Shown one piece after another: positions 18,001-26,781 of a DNA stretch of 64,000 nucleotides. Made by a program: the position numbers and the translations under genes. This DNA comes from UBA2040 sp963977135 (GTDB taxonomy: Bacteria > Bacteroidota > Bacteroidia > Flavobacteriales_D > Crocinitomicaceae): positions 1 to 64,000 of the forward strand of contig CAXBNN010000011.1 in NCBI GenBank assembly GCA_963977135.1, in the 5' to 3' direction. The first letter of the stretch is position 1. Each line of letters opens with the position of its first letter. Under the pieces are notes generated by a model. It had not been told where the DNA came from, did not search any database, and saw only the letters and a program-made list of their open reading frames with translations.

Positions 18001-20212
18001 TAGTTCTAACAATCAATCTGCTCCGCTTATTTGCACAGACAGCACAGTCTATTTTTGGCGGGTGGCGCTTTCTCAAACTACCTTAGAATGGAAAGAAAGT
18101 TCATTTCAATACATAGAATCAAAAGTTGGTTGGGGACAAGACCATTTCTTTCAGTTCAAGGACAATGGATTTGCTCAATTGGATTATGACAGGCCAAATC
18201 GAAAACTTCATTTCACAACTGCTGACACAAGTTATTTAGAATGCTTGGTTTATGGCACGAATATTCAAACCTATCAAAACCAATGGTTGATAAATGCAAC
18301 TTTACAAGATTATGATTTATGTGGTTTAACTCCTTCGATTCATGTGGGTGTAGTTGATCCAATAAGCTTTGAATCATGGGGGACGCGTTGGCTCAGCGCA
18401 CTTGGAGATACTGTAAATCCAACTCATGGTTTTGGAAATGCGAACGATCTTAACCAATGCAGAAATCGGGTTGAAAAATATTTCATCTACCGCCAAAACT
18501 CGGCAAGTCAATTGGCAGCATTCCAAAACATGGTATTGAATGAGGTTCCAAACGGACATTATTTAATTATTTATGCCCCAAGAACTGGTGCGCAATATTC
18601 ACTGTGGAACGCGTTGGATTCAGTTGGGATGTATTCCACATTTGCTGCTTTGGGCTCAGATAGTATTAATGGCAACAGAGCAAATAACCCTATGGCCTTT
18701 TTTGTTCAGAAAGGAAATCCTTCGAGTGTGATTGAACTATTTGGACAGACAGCTAACGATCCTGTGCACTTGACCGCTCCAATGGTTGGCTCTGATTACA
18801 TTGGGCAAGAAACGTCAACCTTAATTGGACCAGCGGCAAATTGGAATAGCTTTTATTGGAAAGTTGATCGTGAAGAAACCCTTATTGGTGATACTACCTA
18901 TTTTACCATTGATCGTTATGACGGGAATCAAAACTTCCAGAGTTCCCAAACCATTCCTGTAGCTTCTACGGATTCAATATTGTTCTTGCAAAATTACATC
19001 AATGCTCAGATTACGCCATACATGAAATTGAACGCGACCTTTATTGATTCATTGAATTTCACACCAGGACAACTAGATAGATGGCATGTTTTATATGATC
19101 CGATACCAGAAGCAGCGATTGATGGCACAAACGGATATTACTGGACGGCCGATAATGGGCCAGTAAATGAAGGTGAATCGATTTCATTTTCGATTGACGT
19201 GAGAAATATTAGTGACATTCCTATGGATTCACTACTGATTCATTATTACATTGAGGACGAAAATCATGTGAAGCACATTATGAATTACCCACGGCAAGAC
19301 TCGTTGAGAGTCAATCAAGTTTTAAGGGATACTTTCACTTTTTCTACAACCGGATTTCCCGGATCGAATATATTTTGGATGGAGGTAAATCCATATAGTG
19401 GACCATTTGGTCAATTGGATCAGCCAGAGCAGTTTCATTTCAATAATCTGTTACAAATACCTTTCAACGTCAATAGAGATGACAAAAATCCAATTTTGGA
19501 TGTCACATTTGACGGGCGACATATTTTAAATGGAGATATCGTTAATCCATTTAGTGAAATACTCATCACTTTAAAAGATGATAACCCTCTTTTAATCATG
19601 GATAACGTAACGGACACTTCTTTATTTGGTGTTTATTTGACCAATCCGAAAGGGATTCAAAAACGCATTCCTTTTGAGGCAAATGGGCAAACTGTGATGC
19701 AATGGATTCCTGCAGATGCACAAAACAAACGTTTTAAAATAATGTATCCAGGTTCTTTTGACTTGGATGGTAAATACACCCTACTCGTTCAAGGCTCCGA
19801 CAAAAGCGGCAATATTTCTGGTGATTTAGATTACAGAATTACCTTTGAAGTTATTCGCGAATCCACAATTACGAAGTTGATGAATTACCCGAATCCATTT
19901 AGCACAAGCACTCGTTTTGTGTTCACATTAACAGGTAGTGAAGTTCCTGATGATATGATCATTCAAATTATGACTGTTTCTGGGAAAGTAATTAGAGAGA
20001 TAACCGAAGGTGAATTTGGGCCAATTTATATAGGTAGAAATATCTCTCAATTCTCATGGAATGGAACCGATGAATTTGGCGACCAATTGGCTAATGGAGT
20101 TTACCTTTATCGAGTTAGAATGAAAATTTACGGAGAAGACATAAAGCAAAGGGAATCAGGTGCTGACCAATATTTCACGAAGGAGTTTGGAAAAATGTAT
20201 TTACTCAGGTAA
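15038..20212 (+). CDS. porU2: C25-family protease, PorU2-like type IX secretion sortase
   Basis: 1724 residues with an N-terminal signal peptide (IIVLSLFIFLSLFCFQTKAQ). N-terminal beta domain, then a gingipain (C25) catalytic domain around residues 440-790 with the His-Cys dyad: His661 in NFFGHANAG and Cys693 in IANTCYNGNIF. Long Ig-like beta region follows. The end has YPNPF and a FlgD-like NGTDEFGDQLANGVYLYRVR module resembling T9SS-associated C-terminal regions. Canonical PorU is about 1100-1300 residues, so this is the long paralog type. Symbol reflects family name, not proven function. Confidence 0.85.
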   Translation: MKIIVLSLFIFLSLFCFQTKAQTYGNEWITYSQKYYQFQIVQTGIYRIDHTQLANAGIPLNTFSSANIQVFGREKEIPLFIVDGSDNSIDSGDYILFYAEKNDGWLDSTLYPNPDKIGNPAYSLYNDTINYFFTWNSSITNKRFIEETDINFGAYTPSSFINWNYIEEYHGSYFEGEGSSDISTSFFNDLEGFSGGAIAGPNSYNYNVPTGSVYTGPGAPMASLQINAFGSNNAANTSGGIYNHHLQYTIGPSDSLLLDTLFQGIRGIQFNTLLNPGSLANGSTLLKWKNVGDLPVASDRQGWTYFSLTFPRTPVLSGFQTKKFNIPNQSGQSKIRLDLTWSAANPILFSFGDVPRKLNGVHNGSSTVQVLLPNNASGIDQTIAYADATNILSVNLLKPVNATGNFRDFSIVTPDSALLMVYHKSLESGAIDYKNYRNSISGGGHQVIMAEVDELYLQFGGGIPKHVNGVRRFSNYLYNLSVRKPTALFLVGKGIREAVVFTTNSGGAGTRANSVIYAQSLIPSFGQPSSDIALTASLIPNNLIPLIPTGRISVRNNAELLSYLDKVIEQESQIDSTSVYNSNTKDWQKHILHFAGGITASEQADFQMFLGGMQNSIEKEKFGGKVTQIYKQNSDPLDPATYNQISARLSSGVSLINFFGHANAGTVGFEINIDEPSNWNNQGKYPLVIANTCYNGNIFHNENTGFSTSEKFVRAQNSGAIGYLSTVSLGFSGPLNVYSQGLYDQLSKFGYGNHIGKQIQDNIDSIANNVGFGGLLMETTVLQMTYNGDPLIKVNPHVKPEIELLDQSVSFGPTKIDLTVDSIFVNIELKNLGQSITDTFLLQITRDFPETGVDSIYQILIPELHYTRTVQLKMPLQPNIGIGVNQFTITADIPSFIPEVYDEFNNNKIVKNLFINIQGIQPIAPYKFAVVPKDSVVLKASTIDPLANLNTYIFEIDTTDLFNSPFKRYQNIMQVGGVKEAFPENWQFSSNNQSAPLICTDSTVYFWRVALSQTTLEWKESSFQYIESKVGWGQDHFFQFKDNGFAQLDYDRPNRKLHFTTADTSYLECLVYGTNIQTYQNQWLINATLQDYDLCGLTPSIHVGVVDPISFESWGTRWLSALGDTVNPTHGFGNANDLNQCRNRVEKYFIYRQNSASQLAAFQNMVLNEVPNGHYLIIYAPRTGAQYSLWNALDSVGMYSTFAALGSDSINGNRANNPMAFFVQKGNPSSVIELFGQTANDPVHLTAPMVGSDYIGQETSTLIGPAANWNSFYWKVDREETLIGDTTYFTIDRYDGNQNFQSSQTIPVASTDSILFLQNYINAQITPYMKLNATFIDSLNFTPGQLDRWHVLYDPIPEAAIDGTNGYYWTADNGPVNEGESISFSIDVRNISDIPMDSLLIHYYIEDENHVKHIMNYPRQDSLRVNQVLRDTFTFSTTGFPGSNIFWMEVNPYSGPFGQLDQPEQFHFNNLLQIPFNVNRDDKNPILDVTFDGRHILNGDIVNPFSEILITLKDDNPLLIMDNVTDTSLFGVYLTNPKGIQKRIPFEANGQTVMQWIPADAQNKRFKIMYPGSFDLDGKYTLLVQGSDKSGNISGDLDYRITFEVIRESTITKLMNYPNPFSTSTRFVFTLTGSEVPDDMIIQIMTVSGKVIREITEGEFGPIYIGRNISQFSWNGTDEFGDQLANGVYLYRVRMKIYGEDIKQRESGADQYFTKEFGKMYLLR

Positions 20213-20223
20213 ACAAAAAGTAA

Positions 20224-21819
20224 ATGACTAAATCAAAATGGAAAGTTGATTTAAATGGATATGCTGGTGACATCATTTTCGTTTTGCTCTTTGTTCTTTT
20301 CGCGGCTTTTTATTATGATTCATTTTTAACCAAAGGACCTTTCACAAACCACGCGTGGCGACAAACGGATTGTCTTTCTTTGACATATAACTATATGGAA
20401 GGAGCTAACTTTTTTAGCCCTGAAGTACACAATCAATTAGGGGACGACTTAACTTCTGGAAAAACGGCCGGTGAATTTCCAATTTTATATTATACCGTTG
20501 GTCAACTTTGGAAAATTACCGGCGAATCCTATTTTGTCTATAGGTTTGTCTATTTAATTATTCTTTTTACCGGATTATTTGCCCTGTTTAAGGCTTTAAA
20601 GCTTTTACTGAAAGATTGGTTTTTAGCGACTTTCATTCCATTGTTGCTCTTCACCTCGCCAGTATTCGTGATTTATGGTGTCAGTTTTTTGACAGATATT
20701 CCTGCATTTTGTTTTGTTCTAATTGCGGGTTATTTTTTAACAGCGTATTACTTTAAAAAGAGCAGTAAATACTTTTGGCTTGCCATGTTGTTTTTTAGTC
20801 TTGCTGGACTCATTAAAGTATCAAGTCTAATTGGTTTTGTATTTATTTTTGGGATTTTCATTCTAGAAAATCTTTCGCTTAAATCGCTTAAATCAAGTTT
20901 CCTTTTCAAAAGAAGCAAGACAGAATGGTTAGGATTCATGAGCGCAATCCTAGCTGTTTTTGCCTGGTATTACTATACAAGTCGTTACAATCATGAGCAT
21001 GATTTCAAATATACCTTTAACAAAATCTACCCACTGTGGTTAATCGATAAAAATGAATTCAATCAATTGACCAGTGATATAAAGAATTTCACTTCTTATT
21101 ACTTTTTTAATCGAAGCATTTTATATTCACTTTTCGTGATTGGTATTTTCAATTTATTTCAATGGAAGAAATTGCCTTTGTTAGGGTATTTATCCACGAT
21201 AGCAATATTTATAGGATGTTCCTTATACTTTATATTTTGGGCTCCATTGATGGGCGTTCATGACTATTATTATGGAGCACTACTAATTTTGTTTGTTGGC
21301 ATCATCCTTCCTTTCATATGGCTTTTGAAACAATATTATGCTTCAATCTGCAAAAGCAATGTATTTATCATCTTGGCCTCAATATTCTTAGCGTATAATT
21401 TTATTTACACATTTGGTTTAGTTAAGATTTCTACCCTTTCACAGGAAACAGCCTTGATTAAAGTTGGGGCGCCAAATTTCTATGATAAAGTGCAATACAT
21501 TAATTACTCTAACGAACGAGGTCGGCGATATGAAGAAATTCGACCTTTTTTAAAAGCTTTAGGCGTCAATAAAGAGGATAGAGTAATTTCGATTCCCGAT
21601 GATTCATTTAACATTTCATTGTACTTAATGCATCAAAAAGGTTGGACTTCTTATGCTGGTGGTGATCAACCAGAAATTATCGAAAGGTTGATTAAAAAGG
21701 GTGCAAAATACATGATTATTTCAGAATCGGCTACCCTCAAAAAAGAAAATCTACAACCGTTTTTAACGAATGAAATTGGGGAATTTCAAGGGATTCATAT
21801 ATTCAAGTTAATCCCTTAA
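20224..21819 (+). CDS. GT-C fold (PMT/ArnT-like) membrane glycosyltransferase
   Basis: 531 residues with roughly 10-11 transmembrane helices. The first periplasmic loop (FTNHAWRQTDCLSLTYNY) is typical of glycosyltransferase family 39-like proteins that use polyprenyl-phosphate sugars. The soluble C-terminal part of about 100 residues contains DRVISIPDDSFNISLYLM. It follows the PorU2-like gene by 11 bp and overlaps the convergent DUF5686 gene by 4 bp. It may glycosylate surface proteins or lipids; acceptor unknown. Confidence 0.8.
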   Translation: MTKSKWKVDLNGYAGDIIFVLLFVLFAAFYYDSFLTKGPFTNHAWRQTDCLSLTYNYMEGANFFSPEVHNQLGDDLTSGKTAGEFPILYYTVGQLWKITGESYFVYRFVYLIILFTGLFALFKALKLLLKDWFLATFIPLLLFTSPVFVIYGVSFLTDIPAFCFVLIAGYFLTAYYFKKSSKYFWLAMLFFSLAGLIKVSSLIGFVFIFGIFILENLSLKSLKSSFLFKRSKTEWLGFMSAILAVFAWYYYTSRYNHEHDFKYTFNKIYPLWLIDKNEFNQLTSDIKNFTSYYFFNRSILYSLFVIGIFNLFQWKKLPLLGYLSTIAIFIGCSLYFIFWAPLMGVHDYYYGALLILFVGIILPFIWLLKQYYASICKSNVFIILASIFLAYNFIYTFGLVKISTLSQETALIKVGAPNFYDKVQYINYSNERGRRYEEIRPFLKALGVNKEDRVISIPDDSFNISLYLMHQKGWTSYAGGDQPEIIERLIKKGAKYMIISESATLKKENLQPFLTNEIGEFQGIHIFKLIP

Positions 21820-24323
21820 TACTGCCATTTTCCAGTAAAATTGTCATAGAAATTGAAACCAAACTTGAAGTTAAGATCGGCTTTGGTAAAATTACTATCT
21901 CCAGCAACAGCATAAATTCCAATCTTAAATATGGTTTGGCGAATCCTTAATTTTCTTTCTAAACCGGCGTAAAATTCAACGTGACCAAATTTCGCATCCG
22001 GTATAGTTAAAAATCCACCTCCAATTGTTTCTTCCAATTTCAAACGATTGATTAACCAGATTTTATTCAAAAAGAAGCCTTTGAAATGATGAATAAAATT
22101 GAATTGCATATACGATTTATTCGTGCTCAATGCCGTATCCAGAATTTGCAAGGTGTTTACAGGATTAGAAAAGAATCCTTGATCTGATGGTCTGAAAAAT
22201 TTATGTTCAATTACACGAAGATCTTTTTTAAATACAAAACCTCCCATGGTGAAGTTTAATTCACTAGTTCCGAAGGTATTTAATTGAACATCGTCATGAA
22301 TACGGAATTCAACAAAGTCAAAATTTGATTGAGAATTAAAAACGTTAGGAATCCCGCGTTTATATTTAAAGAAAAGCGTTGGATATGGCGATCCTAGAAC
22401 TATTTTTTTACCTTTTCGAATCATATACTTTTGGCGAAAATGGTATTCTAAATCAACGTTTGCTAATAATATTCTATAAGGATCAAAAGGAATTGGGTCA
22501 GCAAAAATCCCAAAAAGAGTATCCCATTTCGGCTGCTCTAAATTGGTGATTGAAGTTCGGTCTGAAAATTCAACACCCAGTTTTCCGTACAATCCATTAA
22601 ACAATTCCATTCTATGGCTAATTTCAAATTTCTTGTTCCGAACCCTGTTTCCTGGTGCAAATGTTCCTTGGATATTTTGAACATTACTAACGAAATCATA
22701 TACATCTCCAACCTCAAAATCTACCTCCGAGAAACGTTTTGGATTGTACAAAAAGCTTCCACCAAAACTCCCTTTAACGTCCTTGTTTCGGAAACCATAA
22801 TCGATCATAGGTCGCACAGTAAAAGACTTCCTATTTTCAAAGCCTTTTTTGTAGTAACCTCCTAAACGATGGCGATAACCCCCAACACCGAATGGAATAA
22901 CTTGTTCAACTAACCCTGCAATCCTCCATTCTTGTTTCTTGAATGAGTTTACGTGACGAACACCTTCAAATACAACGGTGGTAAATTTAATTCTGTTTCT
23001 TATACTATCATTCGTTCGCATGTATTCATCCGTTTCATGATAGGTAATGATACTGTCTTGCGTTCGAATGAAATTTAACTCTAACTCCTTTAAAGTGAAA
23101 GGTCTCTTTTCTGACCAAAAGGTTGAATCTTTGTCAAAAGCATCATCTGAATATACTTTTGTTTCAAGCCAAAAATTTCTTTTATCGTCATTTACTTTGA
23201 AAGAGTATTTATCATGTGTCAAACGAATCAACCCATTTATTTTCGTTTTACCTTCTTTAATGTTATAAACGAACTCCCTTCTTGTAGGCACTAATTTACC
23301 TTCTACTGCAGAGTAATCACAAATTAAATGAAGCTCTTCGAAATAAGTTAGAGCTGAAGGATTGATGCTTAATTCATAAGACGTCAATTCCCAAGTAGAA
23401 TCTCGGACAAATATTGTCCCTTTAAAAAGCGGTTCATAATCGAACCTCGGATCTACTCTGATTTCATAAACCAAAGTATTTTCTTCGTCATAAAAAGAGC
23501 CTTCCAAATAGAAATTATAATACAAAAGTGCATTATATGCCAATGGTGACGTTAAAGGTTTCTCAGATATTTTGGGAAGTTCCAATAAGTTTTCGAAAAG
23601 ATTGATGTGAGCATCTTTAATTCCCGTAATAAATAAATATGGATTTCCACCTTCGCCGCTAACAGGTGCAATTGACTCTGCTCCATCTCCAAAAGTTACA
23701 GATGCTGAAGCAACAGCCATCGTTTCTCCTATATCTGTAAAATCCTCGTATGCGTAAAATTCATCTTTGAACTTTGCACTTTTCTTATAAGAAGTAATGG
23801 CGCCCCATTCAATGAGGTTCATTTTCTCTTTTCCAACTACAGAGTCCTTGAAGATAGTATCGCGAACTTCCTTTTCTAAAGAACTAAGACAATAGGTGTC
23901 GCAAGAATATTCGGGAACTTGATCATAAAAAAAGCTTCTTTTGTCGATGACCATTTTCATTATTTCTTTGCCTCGTTCCTTTTTCGAACGAGCTATAATT
24001 GTCACTTCTTCAATTTCTTGAACAATCGTGGCTAGGATGAAATCTTTGTTTGTGAAATTTTCGTGAACAACAATTGAATCAATCAATGTTATAAAACCTA
24101 GCGCAGTAATTTGCAAAGTATAGTTGCCTTGTTTTAATTCTAAGACATACTTTCCAAGTGCATTTGCAACAGTACCGTAACTTGTGTTTTCAACTCTGAT
24201 TTTAGCAAATGGAATTTCTTTTCCTTCTGTATCAAAAATTTGACCTTTAATGGATTGGCCAAAACTTGAACCTATAGCGCAAAAAGTTAGTAAAACAGAG
24301 AGTAAAAATGGTTTCAAAAGCAA
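21816..24323 (-). CDS. DUF5686 outer membrane protein with carboxypeptidase-regulatory-like domain
   Basis: 835 residues. Signal peptide ends at FGQS (about residue 23). Residues 24-105 form a CarboxypepD_reg-like Ig domain (IKGQIFDTEGKEIPFAKIRV, then NALGKYVLELKQGNYTLQI), followed by the DUF5686 region with a long C-terminal beta-barrel ending FYDNFTGKWQY, an aromatic terminal residue as expected for BAM substrates. Widespread in Bacteroidota; function unknown. No TonB plug domain is seen. Confidence 0.85.
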   Translation of the reverse strand: MLLKPFLLSVLLTFCAIGSSFGQSIKGQIFDTEGKEIPFAKIRVENTSYGTVANALGKYVLELKQGNYTLQITALGFITLIDSIVVHENFTNKDFILATIVQEIEEVTIIARSKKERGKEIMKMVIDKRSFFYDQVPEYSCDTYCLSSLEKEVRDTIFKDSVVGKEKMNLIEWGAITSYKKSAKFKDEFYAYEDFTDIGETMAVASASVTFGDGAESIAPVSGEGGNPYLFITGIKDAHINLFENLLELPKISEKPLTSPLAYNALLYYNFYLEGSFYDEENTLVYEIRVDPRFDYEPLFKGTIFVRDSTWELTSYELSINPSALTYFEELHLICDYSAVEGKLVPTRREFVYNIKEGKTKINGLIRLTHDKYSFKVNDDKRNFWLETKVYSDDAFDKDSTFWSEKRPFTLKELELNFIRTQDSIITYHETDEYMRTNDSIRNRIKFTTVVFEGVRHVNSFKKQEWRIAGLVEQVIPFGVGGYRHRLGGYYKKGFENRKSFTVRPMIDYGFRNKDVKGSFGGSFLYNPKRFSEVDFEVGDVYDFVSNVQNIQGTFAPGNRVRNKKFEISHRMELFNGLYGKLGVEFSDRTSITNLEQPKWDTLFGIFADPIPFDPYRILLANVDLEYHFRQKYMIRKGKKIVLGSPYPTLFFKYKRGIPNVFNSQSNFDFVEFRIHDDVQLNTFGTSELNFTMGGFVFKKDLRVIEHKFFRPSDQGFFSNPVNTLQILDTALSTNKSYMQFNFIHHFKGFFLNKIWLINRLKLEETIGGGFLTIPDAKFGHVEFYAGLERKLRIRQTIFKIGIYAVAGDSNFTKADLNFKFGFNFYDNFTGKWQY

Positions 24324-24511
24324 GATTTATTGTTAGACTGTTTAATTGAAGAAAAGTTACTGGACTAAAATTAAAAGCGCTAAGTTCTCTAAAAACAATT
24401 AGGTATTGAATTTATTCATAGATTTTTAACGATTTTTGACGAATAAATTCAGTCTAATCGATTTTGTTTCATTCATATGTGATTACTAAAATCTAGTTTC
24501 TTTTCTTGTCT

Positions 24512-25744
24512 TTAAAAGAATCGACAGCTGAAGATGGCCGTGTCGTCAACGTAATCCAATTGACCGCGCCATTCGTCCAATTTAGAAAAAATAAGACCGT
24601 TTAAATCCTCCATTCCCAAAGGGTAATAATTATGGACAATCTTTTGGATATTCTCCAATCCGAACTGAGCATCGTTTTGATTTTCTAGCTCTACTACTCC
24701 ATCGGTGTACAATACCAAAGTTGTGTTTGGTGGGAGAATCTCTTCGCCTATTTCGAGAAAAGGTAACTCGTCCATCATTCCCAAACCAATTGTTCCCTTG
24801 TCTAATAATTTGGCTTTCTTTCCATTGGTTAATATCGGGTGATTATGACCTGCATTTACATATGTCAATGTGCGCGTGTTGGCTTTATAATGTGCCAAAA
24901 AGAAAGTAATGAACTTTTCCCCTTTTGCACTTTTCATTACTTTTTTATTCAACTCATGGACCAAAAACTCCATTTCGAATCGTTGGTAATGATAAAGAGT
25001 TCGAATTGTTGCTTGAAAATTTGCCATCAGCATAGCGGCGCCAATTCCTTTACCAGAAACATCGCCTATGCAAATGATATATTCATTTTCCTCAATTGGA
25101 ATAAAGTCGTAATAGTCACCGCCAACCTCATGTCTAGGAAGATATTTTGCTGAGATATCCATTTTTCGATCAGAAGGTAAATCCTCAGGAAAAAGCAATT
25201 TTTGCATTTCTGTGGCCACCTCCAATTCTTTTCGAATTCTTTCCTGAACCACTCTGCTTTTCGCCATTTTTTTGTTTTCAATGGCAACAACGACTATGTT
25301 TGCTAAAGTTTGAATAAAACTCATATTCAGCATATGGTCTGTCACTTTCAAATGATCTTTGCCAAGGCTTCCAACAAGTAAGTAGGCCAAAGCCTCATCA
25401 TTTTGGAACACAGGAACAACAACATCAAAATCTTTAAGAAGTTTTGAAGGTGAGGATTCTATAACCGTAATATCTTTGAAACGACCTAACTCCGCAGGCA
25501 CATTGATTTCCTTCATTTTAGGACGGTATCCAGCTTTTAGAATACAATCCCATTCCTCTTTTTTGTTGAACAAAAGAAACTTCTCTAGGCCTAATTGTTC
25601 GTGCAAGATAAACTCGAAAATTTCTATTATCGTAGAAATATCCTCGTTCAAACTAATCGCATTGGTGATGTCTAGAAGAGAATTTAATTTAAAATCCTTA
25701 ACCTTCAGCTCATCCTCCAAATTCTTGCGTTCGCGATCGGTCAT
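24512..25744 (-). CDS. GAF-domain PP2C/SpoIIE-type serine phosphatase
   Basis: 410 residues. N-terminal coiled segment and GAF-like sensor domain (to about residue 170), a linker helix with QERIRKELEVATEMQKLLFPEDLP (the usual RsbU-type linker), then a SpoIIE catalytic domain with metal-binding motifs GGDYYDF, GDVSGKGIGAAM, NAGHN and YTDGV. Such phosphatases act on anti-sigma-antagonist-like partners. No partner-switching kinase or antagonist is next to it. It starts 1 bp after lpxD stops, so it is cotranscribed with it. Confidence 0.93.
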   Translation of the reverse strand: MTDRERKNLEDELKVKDFKLNSLLDITNAISLNEDISTIIEIFEFILHEQLGLEKFLLFNKKEEWDCILKAGYRPKMKEINVPAELGRFKDITVIESSPSKLLKDFDVVVPVFQNDEALAYLLVGSLGKDHLKVTDHMLNMSFIQTLANIVVVAIENKKMAKSRVVQERIRKELEVATEMQKLLFPEDLPSDRKMDISAKYLPRHEVGGDYYDFIPIEENEYIICIGDVSGKGIGAAMLMANFQATIRTLYHYQRFEMEFLVHELNKKVMKSAKGEKFITFFLAHYKANTRTLTYVNAGHNHPILTNGKKAKLLDKGTIGLGMMDELPFLEIGEEILPPNTTLVLYTDGVVELENQNDAQFGLENIQKIVHNYYPLGMEDLNGLIFSKLDEWRGQLDYVDDTAIFSCRFF

Positions 25745-25745
25745 T

Positions 25746-26675
25746 TTAGAGTTTTTCTATAATCTCGGGTAGTCGACGAATGGCCGCCATTTCTCTGAAT
25801 TTTGCTTTAGCTTCTATACACGGACTTCCGAAATATGTTTTTCCAGCGTCTAAATCCTTTCCGATTCCAGATTGAGCATAAACAGTCACACCATCGCCAA
25901 TAGTTATATCACTTGCACAACCGACTTGCCCCCAAAGTGTGACGTTATCACCAATTTGAACACATCCAGCAACACCAACGTTTGCTGCGAAAAGACAGTT
26001 TTTTCCAATTACAGTATCGTGTCCAACCTGAACGATATTGTCGATTTTCGTTCCTTCTCCAATAACCGTTGTTGATGTAACGCCTGCATCAATAGTGCAC
26101 AATGCGCCAATTTCAACGTTTTTATGAATATGAACGCGACCGCATGAGTGCAAACGATCATACCCAGTCGGTTTCTTTTTAAAGTAAAAAGCGTAATGTC
26201 CAATAACCGTATTTGGTCCTATGATGCAATTGTCGTCAATGATCGTATCATCCATAATCACCGCTCCTGAATGTATCACCACATTTTTACCGATTTTTAC
26301 ATTATTCCCGATGAAGGCATTCGGATAAATCATTGCGCTTTCATCAATTTCAGGATTTTCGCCTGTCATTGAGTTCGTTTGAGGTTGAAAAGGTTTAAAA
26401 TGTCTTGTGATTTTATTGAAATCGTCGAATGGTGTTTTAGTAACCAACAATCCTTTCCCTTCTGGGCAATCTACTTCTTGGTCGATAAGAACTGTTGTTG
26501 CCGCACTATCCAAAGCTTTTTGGTAGTATTTTGGATGATCGACGAATACCAAATCACCAGGTACAACGCGGTGAATTTCATTGATTCCAGAAACGATATG
26601 ATTTGGATCTCCAACGTAGGTACATCCAAGAAAATCAGCCAATTGGGCTAAGGTTTGGTCTTGAGGAAACTTCAT
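25746..26675 (-). CDS. lpxD: UDP-3-O-acylglucosamine N-acyltransferase (LpxD-like)
   Basis: 309 residues, a little shorter than E. coli LpxD (about 340). N-terminal uridine-binding-type domain (LAQLADFLGCTYVGDPNHIVSGI), then left-handed beta-helix hexapeptide repeats from about residue 112 (YPNAFIGNNVKIGKNVVIHSG onwards). The active-site His is in NIVQVGHDTVIG. C-terminal helix MAAIRRLPEIIEKL. Adds the N-linked acyl chain in lipid A synthesis. Bacteroidota often have more than one LpxD-like protein, so this may be the second one; no other lpx gene is adjacent. Confidence 0.85.
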   Translation of the reverse strand: MKFPQDQTLAQLADFLGCTYVGDPNHIVSGINEIHRVVPGDLVFVDHPKYYQKALDSAATTVLIDQEVDCPEGKGLLVTKTPFDDFNKITRHFKPFQPQTNSMTGENPEIDESAMIYPNAFIGNNVKIGKNVVIHSGAVIMDDTIIDDNCIIGPNTVIGHYAFYFKKKPTGYDRLHSCGRVHIHKNVEIGALCTIDAGVTSTTVIGEGTKIDNIVQVGHDTVIGKNCLFAANVGVAGCVQIGDNVTLWGQVGCASDITIGDGVTVYAQSGIGKDLDAGKTYFGSPCIEAKAKFREMAAIRRLPEIIEKL

Positions 26676-26781
26676 AGGGCAACTATTTGTTGTAAAATTA
26701 CAACCTAATGTCCTACAAAATCAGCTATTTCAGAATATTTATCCGCCTCAAGTTGTTCATTTAATTTTGAACTTCCGAGGT

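Noticed and set aside
26689..26704. GTTGTAA-AA-TTACAAC inverted repeat upstream of lpxD as an operator or terminator
   Set aside because: Perfect 7-bp arms but no T-tract, no second copy in the window and no regulator nearby, so function cannot be supported.
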